Shown here piece by piece: positions 61,013 to 64,000 of a DNA stretch of 64,000 nucleotides. Each line of letters opens with the position of its first letter. Position 1 is the first letter of the stretch. The position numbers and the translations under genes are program-made. The DNA comes from an uncultured Rhodobacter sp. (GTDB lineage Bacteria > Pseudomonadota > Alphaproteobacteria > Rhodobacterales > Rhodobacteraceae), in the NCBI GenBank assembly GCA_937901435.1, contig CALGTJ010000714.1:8136-72135 (forward strand). The letters run 5' to 3'. The notes under the pieces are model-generated. The model saw nothing but the letters and a program-made list of their open reading frames with translations, was not told where the DNA came from and did no database searches.

Positions 61013-61999
61013 CTACAGGAAAACCTTGGTCTTGATCCGGTTCCATGCGCGCTTGGCAAACTCGTCCTTGGCCGGTTCCAGGCAGTTGCGATCCAGAAAC
61101 CAGTAGAGATACTTCTCGTAGGGAAAATCAGCCATCGCCGTCGGACCAAACTGCAAAGCCTCGCGCAGGTCGCTTTCCTTTTTGGGGGTCAGCGTGGCGT
61201 GCCCATAATCGGATTTGCCGCAGGTGATCACGCAGCGTTTGTGCATCAACGCCTCGAACCCGGCGGCAGAGTTTTGGGTGACCACGACACGGGACGCCTC
61301 GATCAGGTCATGCAGCGAGGCATCGCTGACGATGACGTTCTGATAATCGGCGGCGACCTCCATGATGGCCTTGCGAAAGGGCTTGGATTGGGACGGATGC
61401 GGTTTGACGTAGACCAGATCGTCCTTGCAGGTCACAGCAGAGATGCGGATCATCTGTTCGGTCGTCAAATAATGGCTGCGATTGCGGTAGCCTTCGATTT
61501 CCTGGCAAAAGATCACGGCGGCGGCGGGCTGTAGCGGGGTGCGCATCCGCTCGTCCTGCGGAAACTTCGACACATTTTCGCGCAGCATGTAGCCAGAGAC
61601 GCCGTTAAAGAAATAGCTGGCCTTATCACTGTCGATGTCATGGGGGCAAAACCGGGCAAAGCGCAGGGACGAATTCCAGTGTACGCCAACCTCGTCCAGA
61701 TACCAGAAGCCCCAGACATAGCTGGGCATGGCGTGCAGGCGACCGCGACCATAGCCCGGAAGATCGCCGACCATGATATTTATGTGGTCCTGATCCAGCA
61801 GCATTTTGGACGACCCGCCCTCTGCTGCCACCAGCCGTGTGGTGATGCCCTGCGCGGTCGCATGGCGCATCAGTTTGACAAAAAAGTCGAACTTTTCGTC
61901 CTGGATCGATTTCAGCCAGCTGCCTTCGGCGTGGATCACCAGCGAACTGGCCTCGGCCGAAGTCCGGCGAACCGCAAAGGGGGACCTTAGGGATTGCAC
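61013..61999 (-). CDS. Capsule polysaccharide/glycosyltransferase-like protein
   Basis: 328 residues from a GTG at 61999, 4 nt after the stop of the SH3 gene; a longer frame to 62095 would overlap that gene by 92 nt. The C-terminal half has VYVKPHPSQ and TQNSAAGFEALMHKRCVITCGKSDYG, which resemble the donor-site segments of KpsC/KpsS-type capsule sugar transferases (GT-B-like fold). No signal peptide is seen. Likely involved in a surface polysaccharide, but the acceptor and sugar are unknown. Confidence 0.72.
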   Translation of the reverse strand: MQSLRSPFAVRRTSAEASSLVIHAEGSWLKSIQDEKFDFFVKLMRHATAQGITTRLVAAEGGSSKMLLDQDHINIMVGDLPGYGRGRLHAMPSYVWGFWYLDEVGVHWNSSLRFARFCPHDIDSDKASYFFNGVSGYMLRENVSKFPQDERMRTPLQPAAAVIFCQEIEGYRNRSHYLTTEQMIRISAVTCKDDLVYVKPHPSQSKPFRKAIMEVAADYQNVIVSDASLHDLIEASRVVVTQNSAAGFEALMHKRCVITCGKSDYGHATLTPKKESDLREALQFGPTAMADFPYEKYLYWFLDRNCLEPAKDEFAKRAWNRIKTKVFL

Positions 62000-62003
62000 A
62001 GGC

Positions 62004-62504
62004 TTAATTCCGGACCTCGTCAGCCTCGACGCCCCACAACGCGGTGCGCGGAACCCATCCGCGATATCGATCAGCGGTGATCCGGCACCATTCACCGCTG
62101 CACTCGCCCAGTTTCGCGATCACGCCCACCTCGACCTGAGCATTTATAGGAGATTGCGGATTGGGCTTCATCAGCAGGGGCAGCATGTCTCTTTCGACGA
62201 TCACGGTGCGTACGCCCGAGATCAGCGAATAATGCACCCATCCGCCTGCGCCATCACGGTCGCGCACGCGGCGCCAGTGGCCAAATTCCCCCGTGACTTC
62301 CAGCGGCATGTTGCGGCGTTTGAAAACCCAGTCGATGCGATGGGTCAGCGAGGGACCGCGGCGCACATTGCCTTCGTTGGCTTTCAGCGAGACATAGCGC
62401 GGCATCGGCAGGTTCGTGACAGGGCCAAGCTCTGTCGCAAAGGCCTGCACGGCAAACAGGGCCGTGAAAACGGCCCCTAGAAAAGGTGAGAGTCCCCGAA
62501 ACAT
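62004..62504 (-). CDS. Exported bacterial SH3 domain protein
   Basis: 166 residues with a signal peptide (cleavage after AFA). Two SH3-like units are visible: YVSLKANEGNVRRGPS with EFGHWRRVRD, and a second with LGECSGEWCRITADRYRGWVP. These bind peptidoglycan or peptides in the envelope. It is divergent from the 2-hydroxyacid dehydrogenase gene and 4 nt upstream of the capsule-like gene. Confidence 0.87.
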   Translation of the reverse strand: MFRGLSPFLGAVFTALFAVQAFATELGPVTNLPMPRYVSLKANEGNVRRGPSLTHRIDWVFKRRNMPLEVTGEFGHWRRVRDRDGAGGWVHYSLISGVRTVIVERDMLPLLMKPNPQSPINAQVEVGVIAKLGECSGEWCRITADRYRGWVPRTALWGVEADEVRN

Positions 62505-62638
62505 ACCTGTACACCCGGTGTAATTTTTTAACTGCTCGTGTTTCCCGCGTCATTTGGGCTGGTTCTTGTTGTACCCCGCGCCGGTTCTTGCAACTGTGGC
62601 AGTGAGTTTGCGAAAAAGAAAGCAAAGGGACGCCCAAG

Positions 62639-63625
62639 ATGCCTTCTGAACGTCTAAGTGTTGTTGTAACGCGACGGTTGCCTGAAGCGGTTGAGACAAG
62701 AATGACCGAATTGTTCAACGTCGAGCTATGCGGTGACGATGAACCCATATCCCGCGATATGCTGGCCGCGACGATGCGGCGGGCGGATGTTCTGGTGCCG
62801 ACGATTACTGATTCGATTGATCAGGGGCTTTTGGCGCAGGCGGGGGACAAGCTAAAGCTGATTGCGAACTTTGGGGCCGGGGTCGATCACATCGATGTTC
62901 AAACCGCCCGCCAACGCGGTATTCTGGTCAGCAACACGCCGGGTGTGCTGACCGATGACACGGCGGATATGGCGATGGCGCTGATGTTGTCGGTGATGCG
63001 CCGCATTCCCGAAGGCATGAGCATCATGCAAGCCGGAGAATGGCAGGGCTGGGCCCCGAACGCGCTGCTGGGCGCAAGGGTCGGGGGTCGGCGTCTGGGC
63101 ATCCTTGGGATGGGCCGCATCGGTCAGGCTGTGGCGCGGCGTGCCCGTGCCTTTGGGATGCAGATCCATTACCACAACCGCAAACGCCTGCGCCCCGAGG
63201 TCGAAGAGGGGCTAGAGGCCGCCTATTGGGAAAGCCTCGACCAGATGGTCAGCCGCATGGATGTGATCAGCATCAGTTGCCCGCATACGCCCTCGACCTT
63301 TCACCTGATGAACGCACGCCGTCTGAAACTGCTCAAACCGACGGCTGTCATCGTGAATACCTCGCGCGGCGAGGTGATCGACGAAAACGCCCTGACCCGG
63401 ATGCTGCGCGCGGGCGAGATCGCGGGGGCGGGCCTTGACGTCTATGAACACGGCACCAACGTGAACCCACGCCTGCGTGAGTTGTCCAATGTGGTCCTGT
63501 TGCCGCATATGGGATCGGCCACACGCGAGGGGAGAGCCGAGATGGGCGAAAAGGTTATCCTGAATGTAAAGACCTTCGCTGATGGGCACAGACCACCCGA
63601 TCTTGTCGTCCCATCAATGCTTTAA
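62639..63625 (+). CDS. D-2-hydroxyacid dehydrogenase (glyoxylate/hydroxypyruvate reductase type)
   Basis: 328 residues. NAD-binding LGILGMGRIGQAVARRA, the catalytic Arg in NFGAGVDHID to VNTSRGEVID, Glu in the GLDVYEHG stretch and His in VLLPHMGSAT make a full D-isomer-specific dehydrogenase. It interconverts glyoxylate/glycolate or hydroxypyruvate/glycerate. No tight operon partner; a promoter is expected in 62505-62638. Confidence 0.92.
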   Translation: MPSERLSVVVTRRLPEAVETRMTELFNVELCGDDEPISRDMLAATMRRADVLVPTITDSIDQGLLAQAGDKLKLIANFGAGVDHIDVQTARQRGILVSNTPGVLTDDTADMAMALMLSVMRRIPEGMSIMQAGEWQGWAPNALLGARVGGRRLGILGMGRIGQAVARRARAFGMQIHYHNRKRLRPEVEEGLEAAYWESLDQMVSRMDVISISCPHTPSTFHLMNARRLKLLKPTAVIVNTSRGEVIDENALTRMLRAGEIAGAGLDVYEHGTNVNPRLRELSNVVLLPHMGSATREGRAEMGEKVILNVKTFADGHRPPDLVVPSML

Positions 63626-63670
63626 GTCGGATTGACGCAGGTTTTTGCTGGACAGGACCAACCTCGGCCG

Positions 63671-63695
63671 TCAAATTTGCTGCATTGCAATTTGA
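63671..63695 (+). promoter_or_regulatory. Inverted repeat before the small exported protein gene
   Basis: TCAAATT (63671-63677) and AATTTGA (63689-63695) form a hairpin that extends inward (TTGC/GCAA) with one bulge, 6-nt loop. It lies just before the ribosome site GAGAGG and could be an operator or a translation-controlling stem. Confidence 0.45.
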
Positions 63696-63705
63696 GAGGT
63701 GTATC

Positions 63706-63978
63706 ATGGGATTTTTAAAGAGTTTTGCCGTTGCCGCGCTTTCCTTTGCGGTCATGGCCCCCGCCGCATTCGCCGATAGTTGCTGGTGGCACAACGGGTC
63801 GCTGATGCGTCTCAAGGATCAGGGCAACCAGCGTTGGATATATTACGAGAACCCGAAACAGTCGCTGTGGAATGCGGGTGTGCAGCGGGGGACACTGTTG
63901 TGGAACGGAACCAATAATAACGACTATTACTCTGGCAACGCCCGCGTGGGTCGTGTCGCGAAGGTGGTGGAAATTTGA
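63706..63978 (+). CDS. Small exported protein, unknown function
   Basis: 90 residues from the ATG at 63706 (GAGAGG upstream); a longer start at 63685 would spoil the signal peptide. The signal peptide (cleavage after AFA-DS) leaves about 67 residues rich in Trp, Tyr and Asn (CWWHNGSLMRL, RWIYYENP, TNNNDYYSG), resembling a compact beta-rich domain like those in small secreted proteins of this group. No family recognised. It follows the dehydrogenase by 81 nt. Confidence 0.75.
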   Translation: MGFLKSFAVAALSFAVMAPAAFADSCWWHNGSLMRLKDQGNQRWIYYENPKQSLWNAGVQRGTLLWNGTNNNDYYSGNARVGRVAKVVEI

Positions 63979-64000
63979 AGGCGGCGTAATCTCCGGGTGA

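Noticed and set aside
1..64000. tRNA genes, insertion sequences, prophage genes or CRISPR arrays
   Set aside because: No cloverleaf-like sequence, transposase, integrase or phage gene, or regularly spaced repeat array was seen on either strand.

Overview
The window looks like a chromosomal segment of a marine alphaproteobacterium of the Rhodobacteraceae (Roseobacter group). The grounds are high GC, tightly packed and often 1-4 nt overlapping genes, a TRAP transporter, a box-type aerobic benzoyl-CoA pathway with BoxR, the TIGR02186/TauE pair, and a NifU-tsaB-rimI housekeeping block. I see no tRNA, rRNA, insertion sequence, prophage or CRISPR array, and no gene-free stretch longer than 300 bases.

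Layout. 1-0.6 kb: the 3' half of an AbrB-type membrane protein. 0.66-13.85 kb: a region rich in exported hydrolases, namely a CHAT-domain protease, a TPR-like exported protein, a patatin lipoprotein whose 3' end is decayed, a two-component system, an S1C trypsin/PDZ protease and a caspase-family protein. 13.87-17.8 kb: gluconate/idonate metabolism (gntK, idnO, idnD, an SMP-30 lactonase, a GlcG/HbpS protein) with a GntR/IdnR-like operator between the divergent units. 18.07-31.9 kb: a benzoate catabolic region with a three-part TRAP transporter, an SDR, benzoate-CoA ligase, an alpha/beta hydrolase, a DUF309 protein, boxC, boxB, a 61-residue Cys-motif protein, boxA, a hotdog thioesterase, boxR and a stand-alone HCDH C-terminal domain. 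TGCA-N6-TGCA elements recur before the TRAP operon, before boxC and before boxR, which suggests that all three belong to one BoxR regulon. 31.9-35.2 kb: glycerate 2-kinase, a phytanoyl-CoA dioxygenase-like enzyme and a FAD oxidoreductase.

35.35-45.66 kb holds nine co-directional, mostly abutting genes whose products are all exported or membrane-bound. They are a protein with four CxxC repeats, Sel1 repeats and a peptidoglycan-binding domain; two SGNH hydrolases; an MBOAT acyltransferase; a 74-residue membrane protein; an L,D-transpeptidase; and two CapA-family proteins flanking a beta-propeller. I infer a cell-envelope polymer acylation/modification system and consider it the best candidate for an undescribed system here.

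45.7-64 kb: a VOC protein, a DHDPS-family enzyme, a TIGR02186 protein with two tandem TauE/SafE permeases, a BMP-type (probably nucleoside) ABC transporter with purine nucleoside phosphorylase, rimI-tsaB-NifU with a perfect ICE/Irr-like palindrome upstream, a universal stress protein, ornithine cyclodeaminase, a branched-chain aminotransferase-like enzyme, a second VOC protein, a capsule-type glycosyltransferase-like protein with an SH3 protein, a 2-hydroxyacid dehydrogenase and a small exported protein.

Starts were chosen from ribosome-binding sites, signal peptides and operon spacing, so several differ from the longest possible reading frame. All functional calls come from reading the translated sequences; no database search was possible.
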